Both the position numbers and the translations under genes were made by a program. The notes beneath the pieces are model-generated. The model made no database searches and was not told the DNA's origin. It saw only the letters and a program-made list of their open reading frames with translations. 64,000 bases of DNA from Actinocrispum wychmicini (lineage in GTDB: Bacteria > Actinomycetota > Actinomycetes > Mycobacteriales > Pseudonocardiaceae): assembly GCF_004345645.1 (NCBI RefSeq), contig NZ_SLWS01000019.1, forward strand, positions 98,006 to 162,005, given 5' to 3'. Shown one piece after another: positions 15,287 through 23,921 of the stretch. Positions within the stretch are counted from its first letter, which is position 1; the number at the start of each line of letters is the position of its first letter.

Positions 15287-17209
15287 TCAGGCGGCGCGGG
15301 CGGCGCGGACGACTCCGGTGACCTGGTCGGCGGACAGTTCGGCGAGCCGCAGGCACGTGCCGCCGAGTGCGGCGGCCAGCTTCGGGACCAGTCCGAGCCG
15401 GACCGGCCCCTGCTCACAGTCCACGACCACCGTGGCGACCCCGTCGGCGGCGAGCATTCCGGCGGCACGCATGGCGTCGTCGAAGGGATCGCTCCCGCCA
15501 GCACCCTGAGTGGCCCGTCCGTCCGTCAACACCACCAGCAACGGCCGGCGACGAGGGTCCCGAATCCGTTCCGCGGCAAGCAGTCTACGAGTCCGCAACA
15601 ACCCGTCGGCCAGTGGCGTGCGCCCACCCGTGCGCAAACGTTTCAACCGCGCGGCGGCGGCGTCCACAGAGGACGTCGGCGGCAATGTCACCTCGGCGTG
15701 AGTCCCGCGGAACGTGACCACACCGACCTTGTCCCGCCGCTGGTACGCGTCCCGCAGCAGCGAAAGCACCGCGCCCGTCACCGCGGACATACGTTTGCGC
15801 GCCGCCATCGACCCGGACGCGTCCACACAGAACAGCACGAGGTTGCTCTCTTTGCCCTCGCGCACAGCCAACCGAAGGTCGCCCGCCCGAAGCAGCAACC
15901 CGGCTCCGACGCGTCCCCTGGCCTCCTGATGCGGAGCGGCCGCCGACAACGTCCCCACCAGATGCAGCCCGTTGCCCTCCACAGTAGACGGACGAACCGT
16001 GAACCCGTTGCTGGCTTCGGCCCGCGAACGTTTGCCTGGCGCGCCGGAGCCCACGCCGGGCACCTGGAGCAGCCGGGCCCGGAAGGCCGGCGCGGGCGGT
16101 ACGGGTGGCCGGTCACCGCCGCCGTCGCCCTGGACCTGCGATGGCGCGTCGGACGGCAGCTGCCCGCCGCCGTCCGGGTCGGGGTCCGGCTCGGGTTCGG
16201 ATTCGGCCTCGTTCGCCGCGTCCCGCATGGCGTCCTGCAGCTGCTGCTCGTCCATCCCGGGCTCGTCGAACGGGTCCCGCCTGCGTCGATGCGGCAACGC
16301 CAACCGCACGGCCATCTCGACGTCGGCCTCTTCGACCGCGTCAGCGCCACGCCACGCGGCATGCGCGATGGCCGTACGCGCGACCACGAGGTCCGCGCGC
16401 ATCCCGTCCACCTCGAAGGCCGCACACACCGAGGCGATCCGCCGCAGCTCGGTGTCGGGCAACGCCACAGACGGCAGCTGGGCCCGCGCCGCCACGATCC
16501 GTGCGGCCAGTTCGGCGTCCGCCGACTCCCACCGCGCGGCGAACCCGACCGGGTCGGCCTCGAACGCCAGCCGCCGCCGGATCACCTCGGTCCGGACGGC
16601 CACGTCCCGGGAGGAAAGCACGTGCACGGTCAGCCCGAACCGGTCGAGCAGCTGCGGCCGCAGCTCCCCCTCCTCCGGGTTCATCGTCCCCACCAACAGG
16701 AAGCTCGCGGCGTGCGACACCGAGACACCTTCGCGCTCGACGTGCGCCCGGCCCATCGCCGCCGCGTCCAGCAGCAGGTCGACCAGGTGGTCGTGCAGCA
16801 GGTTCACCTCGTCGACGTACAGCACGCCCCGGTGCGCGGCGGCCAGCAGCCCCGGCTGGTACGCCCGGACCCCCTCGGTCAGCGCCCGTTCCAGGTCGAG
16901 CGACCCGACCAGCCGGTCCTCGGTGGCCCCCACCGGCAGCTCCACCAGCCGCGCCGCGCGCCGGTCGGCGCCTTCGTGCGGGGCGTCGGGGCAGGCGGGA
17001 TCGGGGTTGCCCGGGTCACACGCGAACCGGCACCCGGGGACGACGTCGACCGACGGCAGCAGAGCGGCCAGTGCGCGCACGATGGTCGACTTGGCGGTGC
17101 CCTTCTCCCCTCTGACCAGCACGCCCCCGATACCGGGGTGAACGGCGTTCAACAGCAGAGCCATCCGGAGGTCGTCGTGCCCGACGACGGCGGAGAAGGG
17201 GAACCCCAC
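15287..17209 (-). CDS. Magnesium/cobalt-chelatase-type AAA+ ATPase fused to a VWA domain (ChlI-ChlD type)
   Basis: This 640-residue protein joins the two small chelatase subunits. The N-terminal AAA+ part has Walker A RGEKGTAKST (about residue 38), Walker B GVLYVDEVNLL and NPEEGELRPQLLDRFGL. An acidic, proline-rich linker follows (about 340-400), then a C-terminal von Willebrand A domain with MIDAS motif DASGSM and LTDGRAT. In actinomycetes such fusions accompany CobN for cobalt insertion; cobN is not in the window. The GTG at 17209 is preceded by GAGGAAGGA and, further up, by a B12 riboswitch. First gene of the cobalamin operon. Confidence 0.85.
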   Translation of the reverse strand: MGFPFSAVVGHDDLRMALLLNAVHPGIGGVLVRGEKGTAKSTIVRALAALLPSVDVVPGCRFACDPGNPDPACPDAPHEGADRRAARLVELPVGATEDRLVGSLDLERALTEGVRAYQPGLLAAAHRGVLYVDEVNLLHDHLVDLLLDAAAMGRAHVEREGVSVSHAASFLLVGTMNPEEGELRPQLLDRFGLTVHVLSSRDVAVRTEVIRRRLAFEADPVGFAARWESADAELAARIVAARAQLPSVALPDTELRRIASVCAAFEVDGMRADLVVARTAIAHAAWRGADAVEEADVEMAVRLALPHRRRRDPFDEPGMDEQQLQDAMRDAANEAESEPEPDPDPDGGGQLPSDAPSQVQGDGGGDRPPVPPAPAFRARLLQVPGVGSGAPGKRSRAEASNGFTVRPSTVEGNGLHLVGTLSAAAPHQEARGRVGAGLLLRAGDLRLAVREGKESNLVLFCVDASGSMAARKRMSAVTGAVLSLLRDAYQRRDKVGVVTFRGTHAEVTLPPTSSVDAAAARLKRLRTGGRTPLADGLLRTRRLLAAERIRDPRRRPLLVVLTDGRATQGAGGSDPFDDAMRAAGMLAADGVATVVVDCEQGPVRLGLVPKLAAALGGTCLRLAELSADQVTGVVRAARAA

Positions 17210-17267
17210 GGGCCAGGTCCTTCCTCGGGTGTCCGCGCCCGAAGTCGAAGGGCGGGCACACGGCAGC

Positions 17268-17375
17268 GCACCCGAGCGAGGAGCGGAGTATCTGGCTCCC
17301 GGCCCCGAAGGGCCGGTCACAGTGGCGGGACCGCACCGGACTCACACCGGTTTCCTCCACACCCTCGCCTCGGGC
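17268..17375 (-). promoter_or_regulatory. Cobalamin riboswitch upstream of the cobalamin operon
   Basis: On the minus strand the aptamer shows the conserved GGAAACCGGTGTGAGTCCGG, then GGTCCCGCCACTGTGA and, near its 3' end, AGCCAGATACTC. The outer stem is formed by GCCCGAGGCGAGG (17375-17363) with CCTCGCTCGGGTGC (17281-17268). About 60 nt separate it from the GTG at 17209, with a further hairpin (GTGTGCCCG... / CGGACAC) that may form the expression platform. High B12 should shut the operon down. Confidence 0.92.
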
Positions 17376-17406
17376 ATCGTATCCCCCTAGGGCCTGGATC
17401 GAGGTC

Positions 17407-19527
17407 CTAAGGCTTGCCGCGGGACAACGCGCTCGGCCACCAGATCTTCCGGCCGATCTGCAGGGTCAGCGCGGGGACCAGCAGGGACCGGACGATCAGG
17501 GTGTCCAGCAGCACACCGAACGCCACCAGGAACGCCATCTGCACGAGCGTCACCATCGGCAGCATCGCCAGCGCCCCGAAGGTGGCGGCCAGGACCACGC
17601 CGGCGGACGTGATCACCCCACCGGTCACCGACAGCCCCTTCAGGGTGCCCTGTCTGGTGCCATCCTTAAGAGATTCTTCACGGACCCGCGTCATCAGGAA
17701 GATGTTGTAATCGATGCCCAGCGCCACCAGGAACACGAAGGCCAGCATCGGCAGGCTGGGGTCGGCGTTCGCGAAGTCGAAGACGTGGTTGAACACCAAC
17801 GCGCCGACCCCGAGCGTCGCCGCGTACGACACGCCCACCGACAGCGTCAGCAGCACCGGCGCCACCAGCGACCGCAGCAGCAGCGCCAGCACCAGCAGGA
17901 TCACGATCAGCACCGCCGGGATGATCACCTTGAGGTCCCGCTGTGCGGTGTCGTGGATGTCCAGCCATGCCGCCGTGGAGCCGCCGACCAGCGCGTCCGC
18001 CCCGGGTATCGCGTGTTCGACCGTGCGCAGCTGTTGCACTGTCGCCTGCGCCGCCTTGGACGACGGGTCGTTCGTCAGGGTCGCTTCGACCACCTGCAGC
18101 CCGTCGACGACCCTCGGGTTGACCTTCACGTCGGCCACCCCGGGCACGTTCCTGGCGGCGTCGGCGACGGCTTGGGCCATGCCGGGGTGCGTGACGATCT
18201 CCGTCGGCGACCCCTGGCCCGCCGGGAAGTGCGCCGCGAAGACCTCCATCCCCCTGATGGACTCGGTCTTCTTGGTGAAGCTGTCGGAGAACTGCAGCCC
18301 GTCCGACTTGAACTGGGGCAGGAACGCGAGGCAGCCCAGCAGGATCACCGCGGTGATGCCGCCGACCCAACGCGGCCGCCTGCCGACCACACCGGCGACC
18401 CGGCCCCACACGCCCTTGCGCTCGACGGTGCCTTCCTTCGGCCGGAACGGCCAGAACGCGCCGCGCCCGAGCAGCATCAACAGCGCCGGGAGGAACGTCA
18501 ACGCGGTCAGCAGGGACGCCGCGATGCCGACGGCCGCGACCGGGCCAAGGCTCTTGTTGCTGTTCAGGTCGGACAGGAGCAGGCACAGCAGGCCGATGAT
18601 GACCGTGCCGGCCGACGCGACGAGCGGCTCGACGCACGCCCGCCAACTGACCCGCATCGCGTCGTACTTGCTGGCGTGTCGCCGCAGTTCCTCGCGGTAA
18701 CGGGACACCAGCAGCAGCGCGTAGTCCGTGGCGGCGCCGAGCACGAGGACCATGAGGATGCCCTGGCTCTGGCCGTTCAACGTGATCACGTCGGCCTTGG
18801 TGAGGAAGTACACGACCATGGACGCGGCGGTCAGCGCGAACCCGCCGGACAGCAGCACCACGATCGGCAGCAGCGGGCTCCGGTAGATCAGCATCAGGAT
18901 CCCGACGACCACGGCGATCGTCACCCACAGCAGCATCCCGTCGATGTCGCCGAACACGTCCGAGAAGTCCGCGGACATCCCGGCCTCGCCGGTCAGGTGC
19001 AGGCTCATTCCCGCGGGCAGGTTGACCGCCGCGGTCTCCCTGAGGCCCTTGGCGATGTCGCCGACCTTGTCCCGCAACGACTCCGGCAGCGCGACGATGA
19101 TCTGCGCGGCCTGGTTGTCCTGCTTCGACGTGATCACCGGGGAGACCCGGCCGGCGATGCCCCCGGCGCCGTCCAGGTCGGGCTGGTGGAAGTTGGCGAT
19201 CGCGGCCGCCTTCGCCTGCAGGAACTCGCCGTCCGCGGGGGTGAGTCCCGCCGGCCGTTCGTACACGAGGAGCGCGCTGATGTCCTTGTCCACCGTGAAC
19301 CTGGTCATCAGGTCGTTGACCTTGGTGGCCTCGGCGGACTTCGGCAGGAACGCCGCGTTCGAGTCGGTCAGGACGTCCTTGAGCTTGCCCTGGTACGGGC
19401 TGCTGACCGCGCCGATCACCAGCCAGGCGATCACCAGCAGGGCCGGCAGGATCCAGCGCAGCCGACGGGTCCTGGTTCTCGGCGGTGGCGGCGGTGACGG
19501 ACGTGCGGTATCGACGGACGTGGCCAT
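17407..19527 (-). CDS. MMPL-family transporter (RND-type lipid or drug exporter)
   Basis: A 706-residue inner membrane protein with the MMPL duplication. There is one N-terminal TM helix (about 25-45), a large extracellular domain, five or six TM helices around 170-380 (including LGAATDYALLLVSRYREEL), a second extracellular domain, then a second TM set (about 530-690) with ALGIDYNIFLMTRVREE. The paired Asp-Tyr motifs are the usual proton-relay residues. ATG 19527 follows GGGGAGATT; an upstream in-frame start is possible but lacks a site. It diverges from the deleted luciferase-like gene. Substrate unknown. Confidence 0.88.
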   Translation of the reverse strand: MATSVDTARPSPPPPPRTRTRRLRWILPALLVIAWLVIGAVSSPYQGKLKDVLTDSNAAFLPKSAEATKVNDLMTRFTVDKDISALLVYERPAGLTPADGEFLQAKAAAIANFHQPDLDGAGGIAGRVSPVITSKQDNQAAQIIVALPESLRDKVGDIAKGLRETAAVNLPAGMSLHLTGEAGMSADFSDVFGDIDGMLLWVTIAVVVGILMLIYRSPLLPIVVLLSGGFALTAASMVVYFLTKADVITLNGQSQGILMVLVLGAATDYALLLVSRYREELRRHASKYDAMRVSWRACVEPLVASAGTVIIGLLCLLLSDLNSNKSLGPVAAVGIAASLLTALTFLPALLMLLGRGAFWPFRPKEGTVERKGVWGRVAGVVGRRPRWVGGITAVILLGCLAFLPQFKSDGLQFSDSFTKKTESIRGMEVFAAHFPAGQGSPTEIVTHPGMAQAVADAARNVPGVADVKVNPRVVDGLQVVEATLTNDPSSKAAQATVQQLRTVEHAIPGADALVGGSTAAWLDIHDTAQRDLKVIIPAVLIVILLVLALLLRSLVAPVLLTLSVGVSYAATLGVGALVFNHVFDFANADPSLPMLAFVFLVALGIDYNIFLMTRVREESLKDGTRQGTLKGLSVTGGVITSAGVVLAATFGALAMLPMVTLVQMAFLVAFGVLLDTLIVRSLLVPALTLQIGRKIWWPSALSRGKP

Positions 19528-19682
19528 GCTGAATCTCCCCGGTATGACGTGTGTGAGCGTCCCCAACGGGGTCAGCACCGACCCCTCGCGGGGCTAGTGT
19601 CCCGAAATCCGGCCCTGAGCCACATCGGGATCAACCCTGAGATCATCCCCGATGACGTAGGCCACACTGGTAGCTTCACACC

Positions 19683-20138
19683 ATGAGTCGCGCTTTTCGG
19701 TTCGGCCTCAACATGACCGCCGCAACGGACCGTACCGGATGGACTGCGAAGTGCCAGCGGGCCGAGGAACTGGGCTACGACGTCGTTCTGGTTCCGGACC
19801 ATTTGGGGATGCCGGCGCCGTTTCCGTCGCTGGTGCTCGCCGCTGAGGCCACACATTCCGTGCGGCTCGGGACGTTTGTGTTGAACGCGGGCTTCTACAA
19901 CCCCGTTCTGCTCGCGCGGGACGTGGTCGCGTTCGCCGGCCTCAGGTCCGCCCCCACCGACGGCCGGCTGTCGACGATCACGACCGACGAGATCGACGAG
20001 CGGGTGGCGTTCGCGCGGGCCGCGGCCGACGGCCGGGACTACGAGTCGAACCTGCTCGTCCAGATGGTCATCCCCACCGACGACAGGCGCGAGCCCTGGA
20101 TGGAAGCGTTCGCACCGGTGATCGAACTGCTCAAATGA
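19683..20138 (+). CDS. Luciferase-like (LLM) F420-type oxidoreductase, internally deleted remnant
   Basis: The first 85 residues match the N-terminus of TIM-barrel F420-dependent oxidoreductases ('RAEELGYDVVLVPDHLGMPA', SVRLGTFVLNAGFYNP, LLARDVV). The last 65 match the C-terminal part (DEIDERVAFARAAAG-like, DYESNLLVQMV). The middle, normally holding DGRLELGLGAG and the ILIGG strand, is missing, so the protein is 151 rather than about 280-300 residues. The junction reads LARDVVAFAGL, where two similar DVVAF-type segments could have recombined in frame. An active barrel is unlikely. The stop overlaps the next gene (ATGA). Confidence 0.7.
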   Translation: MSRAFRFGLNMTAATDRTGWTAKCQRAEELGYDVVLVPDHLGMPAPFPSLVLAAEATHSVRLGTFVLNAGFYNPVLLARDVVAFAGLRSAPTDGRLSTITTDEIDERVAFARAAADGRDYESNLLVQMVIPTDDRREPWMEAFAPVIELLK

Positions 20139-21106
20139 CCGTCCTGGCCCGGCGGATGCACGCCCAGGGATTGGGCGGGCACGCCACCGACGTGTTGACC
20201 GCGGTCGCCGCCGCCGCCGGGCTGCAGGCCCAGGACACGGCGGCCTGCCGGCTGTCGGTGCGTCCCCGCACGTCCGGCCTGACCGCCGAGGACGTCACCA
20301 AGGCGTGCGCTGACGGAACTGTTGTCAGAACGTGGTTGATGCGCGGCACCTTGCACATGGTCGCGGCCAAGGACGTGCACTGGATGGTGTCGTTCTTCGG
20401 GCCTTCCCTCGTTCGAGGCCAGCGCCGCCGACGCGCCGAACTCGGCCTGACCGACGACATCTGCGCCCGTGCCCTGCCCGCCCTCCAGGACATCCTGCCC
20501 GGCAACGCGCTGAGCCGTTCGTCCATTGTGGAGCAGCTCAACCGGCGGGGCATCGAAGTCGACCCGAAAGGGCAGGCCCCGGCGCACATGATGTTCTACG
20601 CGGCGACCCACGGGCTGATCTGCCGTGGCCCGGAGCTGGCCAGGGACGAACCGTCCTATGTGCTGCTCGACGAGTGGGTCACCGACCGCTTCACCCCGGA
20701 CGATCCGCTGCAAGAGTTGGGCCGGCGCTACCACCAGGCGTTCGGCCCGGCGTCGGCCGAGGACTTCGCCTTCTGGGCCGGCATTCCGCTCGGCCAGGCC
20801 CGCAAGGTCGAGCCCACCGACAGCGACACGGTCCAGCACGGCCTGCGCCTGCTGCCCGCGTTCGACACGTACGTCCTGGGCTACAAGAACCGGCCGGTCG
20901 CTGAGGAGTTCGCCAAGCGCGTCAACGCGGGCGGCGGCATGATCCGGCCGACCATCGTGGTGGACGGGCGGATCGCCGGAACCTGGCGCAGGCGTTCGGG
21001 CGACATCGAGATCGAGCCGTTCGAACAACTCGACCGGACCGCCTTGGAGGTGGAGGTCGCCGACCTGAGCAGGTTTGTCGGCGGCGACCTCCACCTCGTT
21101 TCCTAG
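20135..21106 (+). CDS. Winged-helix DNA-binding protein of the AlkZ-like (HTH_42) family
   Basis: A 323-residue protein of the family that includes the DNA glycosylase AlkZ. It has the QxQ motif (GLQAQD, about residue 30), the 'TWLMRGTLHMVAAKDVHWM' block and the winged-helix repeats. AlkZ-type enzymes unhook alkylated bases; others in the family are only annotated as DNA-binding. Its ATG overlaps the stop of the deleted oxidoreductase gene, so the two are cotranscribed. It ends a few bases into the 3' end of the convergent mannosidase gene. Confidence 0.8.
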   Translation: MTVLARRMHAQGLGGHATDVLTAVAAAAGLQAQDTAACRLSVRPRTSGLTAEDVTKACADGTVVRTWLMRGTLHMVAAKDVHWMVSFFGPSLVRGQRRRRAELGLTDDICARALPALQDILPGNALSRSSIVEQLNRRGIEVDPKGQAPAHMMFYAATHGLICRGPELARDEPSYVLLDEWVTDRFTPDDPLQELGRRYHQAFGPASAEDFAFWAGIPLGQARKVEPTDSDTVQHGLRLLPAFDTYVLGYKNRPVAEEFAKRVNAGGGMIRPTIVVDGRIAGTWRRRSGDIEIEPFEQLDRTALEVEVADLSRFVGGDLHLVS

Positions 21107-23829
21107 GGCAGGCGCCAGATCTGGGCGCCGGTGCTGTTGCAGTCGTAGATCTGCAGCTGGATACCGTTGGCGGTGTTGCTGTTCGGCACGTCAAGGCACT
21201 TGCCGGCCGGCGAGTTCACCAGCGCGCCACCGGCTTTCGGCCACCACTGCTGGGCGCCGGTGCCGTTGCAGTCCCACAGCTGGACCTTGGTGCCGTTGTC
21301 CCGCTTGCTGGCACTGACATCCAGACACCGACCCAACGCCCGGACCGTGCCGTCCGACGCGAGCGTCCACTGCTGGGCCGCGGAGCTGTTGCAGTCCCAG
21401 AGCCGGACCGCGGCGCCGTTGCCGCTTTGGCTCGGGTCGCCGTCCAGGCACTTGCTGGCCAGGCCGGTGACCGCACCCGTCCGCGCGGGCGCCGGGCCGA
21501 CGTCGAACGACGGCGGTGCGTCCGCCGCTGCGGCGCCCCACGACGTGTTCGGTGCCGTGCCCAAGGTGTAGTCCAGCGTGCCGCCATTGGCCACAAAGGA
21601 CTCCGGCAGCCACGCCTTCGTACTGGTCTGGCCGTTGACCTTCAGGCTCTGCACGTACTTCGCGGAGTCGGACGCGCCGGGCGCGTTGATCGTGATGGTC
21701 TTGCCGTTGCCTCTGGTGATCGTCACCGCCGGGAACTGCGGGCTGGCCAGGACCAGTTCCGAACGGCCCGGTGCCTCCGGGTACATGCCGAGGATCGCCC
21801 ACACCGCCCACGAGGACATCTCGCCGAGATCGTCATTGCCGACCATACCCTCGGGCAGCGGCTTGAAGTTCGTGGTCAACGCGCGCCGGACGATGTCCTG
21901 CGTCTTGTAAGGCGCGCCCGCGTACGCGTACGCCCACGGGGTTTCCAGGGTCGGTTCGTTGCCGAGGTACGCGTTGTTCTTGTCCGGACCGGCGTTGAGG
22001 TCCGTGAAGAACGCGTCCAGCCTGGGTGTCACGGCCGCGTTGCCGCCCATGGCGTCGAACAGGCCACGGTAGTTGTACGGCACCATCCACGTGTACTGGC
22101 CGCCGTTGCCCTCGGTGTACTGGTCCTGCTGGGTCGGCGAGAAGCCCGGGAACGTCGTGTCGGTGTTGCGGGGCTGGATGTACTTGCTGCCGGACTCGAA
22201 CAGACTGCGCCAGTTCTGCGCGCGGCGCAGGAAGTACTCCGCGTTGGCGGTGTCGCCGAGCCGGGCCGCGAGCTGCGAGATCGCGAAGTCCGCGCTGGTG
22301 TACTCCAGCGTGGTCGCCGCCGAGCCCCACACGTCCGACAGGCCGGTCGGCACGTACCCGAACTGGTTGTACTGCAGCCAGCCCGGCCGTTCCCGGACAT
22401 CGTTGACACCGGTCACGATCCGCTTCAGCCCGTCCGAGGCGTTGAAGTTCGTCGCGCCGAACGCGTACATGGTCGAGATGATGGCTGTGACCGGGTCGCC
22501 GTTCATCACGCCCGTGCCGCCGTTGGCCACCGTCCAGCGGTCGAAGTAGCCGCCGTAGGTGTCCTGGTTGATCGCGGACTGGGCGATGTCCGCGGCTTCG
22601 TTGGGCGCGAGCAGCGCGACCAGGGCGACCTGGGAGCGGTAGACGTCCCAACCGGAGTAGTTGGCGTACTGCTGGTGCCCGCTCGCGGCCGAGTGGACCT
22701 GGTTGTCGAAGCCCATGTACCTGCCGTCGACGTCGCTGAAGACGTTCGGGTGCAGGAACGAGTGGTAGATCGCTGTGTACAGTGTACGCAGCTGCGCGTC
22801 GGTGCCGCCGGTGACGTTGACCCGGCCGAGCAGGCCGTTCCACGTGCCGCGGGCACTGGAGCGGACGTCGTCGAAGCTGCGGCTCCCCTGCTCACTGCTC
22901 AGGTTGGCCTGTGCGCCGGCGAGGCTGACGAACGAGATCGCCACCCGAGCGGTCACCGTCGGGTTCGAGCTGGTGTCGAACGAGACGAACGCCGCTGCCG
23001 CCTGAATGGCCGGGTCAGCGGCCGCTTCCGACGGTGCCGGGGCCTTGCGGGTGTCCACACCGGACTGCTGTTGGGCGGTCTTCGGTGACGCCGGCAGGGT
23101 CTGTTTGCTCGCGCCGCTGATGGACTTACGGGTGGTGTCGACCTTGCCGTCCGCGGCGGCCACCCCGGACGTGGCGAACGGGCGGTCGAAGGTCGCGGTG
23201 AAGTAGATCCGGTACCGGTTGCCGGCGCCACAGAAGCCGCCGCCGTCGGTGAACCCGGTCAGCGAGTTGGTGCCGATGGTGATCGAGCCGCTGGCCGCGT
23301 TGAACGCCTTGCCCGCGTCCACGCTCAGCGACGCGCGCTGGCCGGCGGGGTATGTGAACCGGGCCATGCCGGTGCGTTGGGTCGTGGTCAACTCGGTCTT
23401 CAGCCCGTTGTCGAACGTCACCGCGTAGTAGCCGGGTGACGCGGACTCGTTGGCATGGTTGAAGGTGTACTGGCTGACCGGGCTGCTGCCGAGGGTCGGC
23501 AGGAAGGGGATGTTGCCGAAGTCGCTGCAGCCCGGCCCGGAGATGTGGGTCAGGCTGAAGCCCTTGATCCGGTTGTCGTCGTAGGTGTAGCCGCCGTGCT
23601 GGTGGGTCACGGTGTCCGGACTCCACTGCAACATCCCGAACGGCGCGTCCGCGCCGGGGAACGTCATCCCGGCCCCGCCGCCGTTGCCGAAGTCGGGACC
23701 ACCCGGTCGGGTGCCGACGAAGGCGTTGACGTACTGGGCCGGATCGGTGACGGCCGCGGCTGTGCCGGCCGGAATGACAGTGAAGGTCAACGCCGCTGCT
23801 AACGCGGCGGTCGCGGCGAGTGCGCGCAT
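21103..23829 (-). CDS. Secreted GH92 alpha-mannosidase with C-terminal ricin-type lectin domain
   Basis: A 908-residue exported glycosidase. The signal peptide (about 1-27) ends AGTAAA. The GH92 catalytic region (about 30-760) has 'GMLQWSPDTVTHQHGGYTYD', 'GYYAVTFDNGLKTELTTTQR', GNEPTLETPWAYAYAG and the metal/catalytic motif GNDDLGEMSSWAVWAILG. A ricin B beta-trefoil (about 785-908) carries three QxW repeats (AAQQWTL, AQQWWP, AQIWRLP). GH92 enzymes are calcium-dependent exo-mannosidases; the lectin should tether it to glycans. ATG 23829 follows AGGAGG. A LacI-type palindrome lies just upstream. Confidence 0.92.
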   Translation of the reverse strand: MRALAATAALAAALTFTVIPAGTAAAVTDPAQYVNAFVGTRPGGPDFGNGGGAGMTFPGADAPFGMLQWSPDTVTHQHGGYTYDDNRIKGFSLTHISGPGCSDFGNIPFLPTLGSSPVSQYTFNHANESASPGYYAVTFDNGLKTELTTTQRTGMARFTYPAGQRASLSVDAGKAFNAASGSITIGTNSLTGFTDGGGFCGAGNRYRIYFTATFDRPFATSGVAAADGKVDTTRKSISGASKQTLPASPKTAQQQSGVDTRKAPAPSEAAADPAIQAAAAFVSFDTSSNPTVTARVAISFVSLAGAQANLSSEQGSRSFDDVRSSARGTWNGLLGRVNVTGGTDAQLRTLYTAIYHSFLHPNVFSDVDGRYMGFDNQVHSAASGHQQYANYSGWDVYRSQVALVALLAPNEAADIAQSAINQDTYGGYFDRWTVANGGTGVMNGDPVTAIISTMYAFGATNFNASDGLKRIVTGVNDVRERPGWLQYNQFGYVPTGLSDVWGSAATTLEYTSADFAISQLAARLGDTANAEYFLRRAQNWRSLFESGSKYIQPRNTDTTFPGFSPTQQDQYTEGNGGQYTWMVPYNYRGLFDAMGGNAAVTPRLDAFFTDLNAGPDKNNAYLGNEPTLETPWAYAYAGAPYKTQDIVRRALTTNFKPLPEGMVGNDDLGEMSSWAVWAILGMYPEAPGRSELVLASPQFPAVTITRGNGKTITINAPGASDSAKYVQSLKVNGQTSTKAWLPESFVANGGTLDYTLGTAPNTSWGAAAADAPPSFDVGPAPARTGAVTGLASKCLDGDPSQSGNGAAVRLWDCNSSAAQQWTLASDGTVRALGRCLDVSASKRDNGTKVQLWDCNGTGAQQWWPKAGGALVNSPAGKCLDVPNSNTANGIQLQIYDCNSTGAQIWRLP

Positions 23830-23857
23830 GGTGTTCCTCCTGCAGGGGAACCGGAGG

Positions 23858-23875
23858 GTTGACAACGTTGTCAAC
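23858..23875. promoter_or_regulatory. LacI-family-type operator upstream of the GH92 mannosidase gene
   Basis: GTTGACAACGTTGTCAAC is a perfect 18-bp palindrome centred on the CG step characteristic of LacI/GalR operators, about 30 bp upstream of the mannosidase ATG. It also includes TTGACA, so it may overlap a -35 box. No LacI gene lies in the window, so the regulator would be encoded elsewhere. Confidence 0.6.
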
Positions 23876-23921
23876 ACAGATCCTCGCATTTTTGTGACCA
23901 CAGTGGAATCCACCGCACGGG

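Noticed and set aside
15698..17410. Long open frame (570 codons) on the plus strand opposite the chelatase gene
   Set aside because: Its composition is Arg/His/Pro/Gln-rich without domain features, as expected for the antisense shadow of a GC-rich gene; the minus strand has clear AAA+ and VWA motifs.
19595..19682. CTAGTGTCCCG followed by complementary segments (CATCGGGATCA / TCATCCCCGATG) considered as another palindromic element
   Set aside because: The core blocks of families A and B are absent and the arms are short; it is better read as the promoter region between divergent genes.
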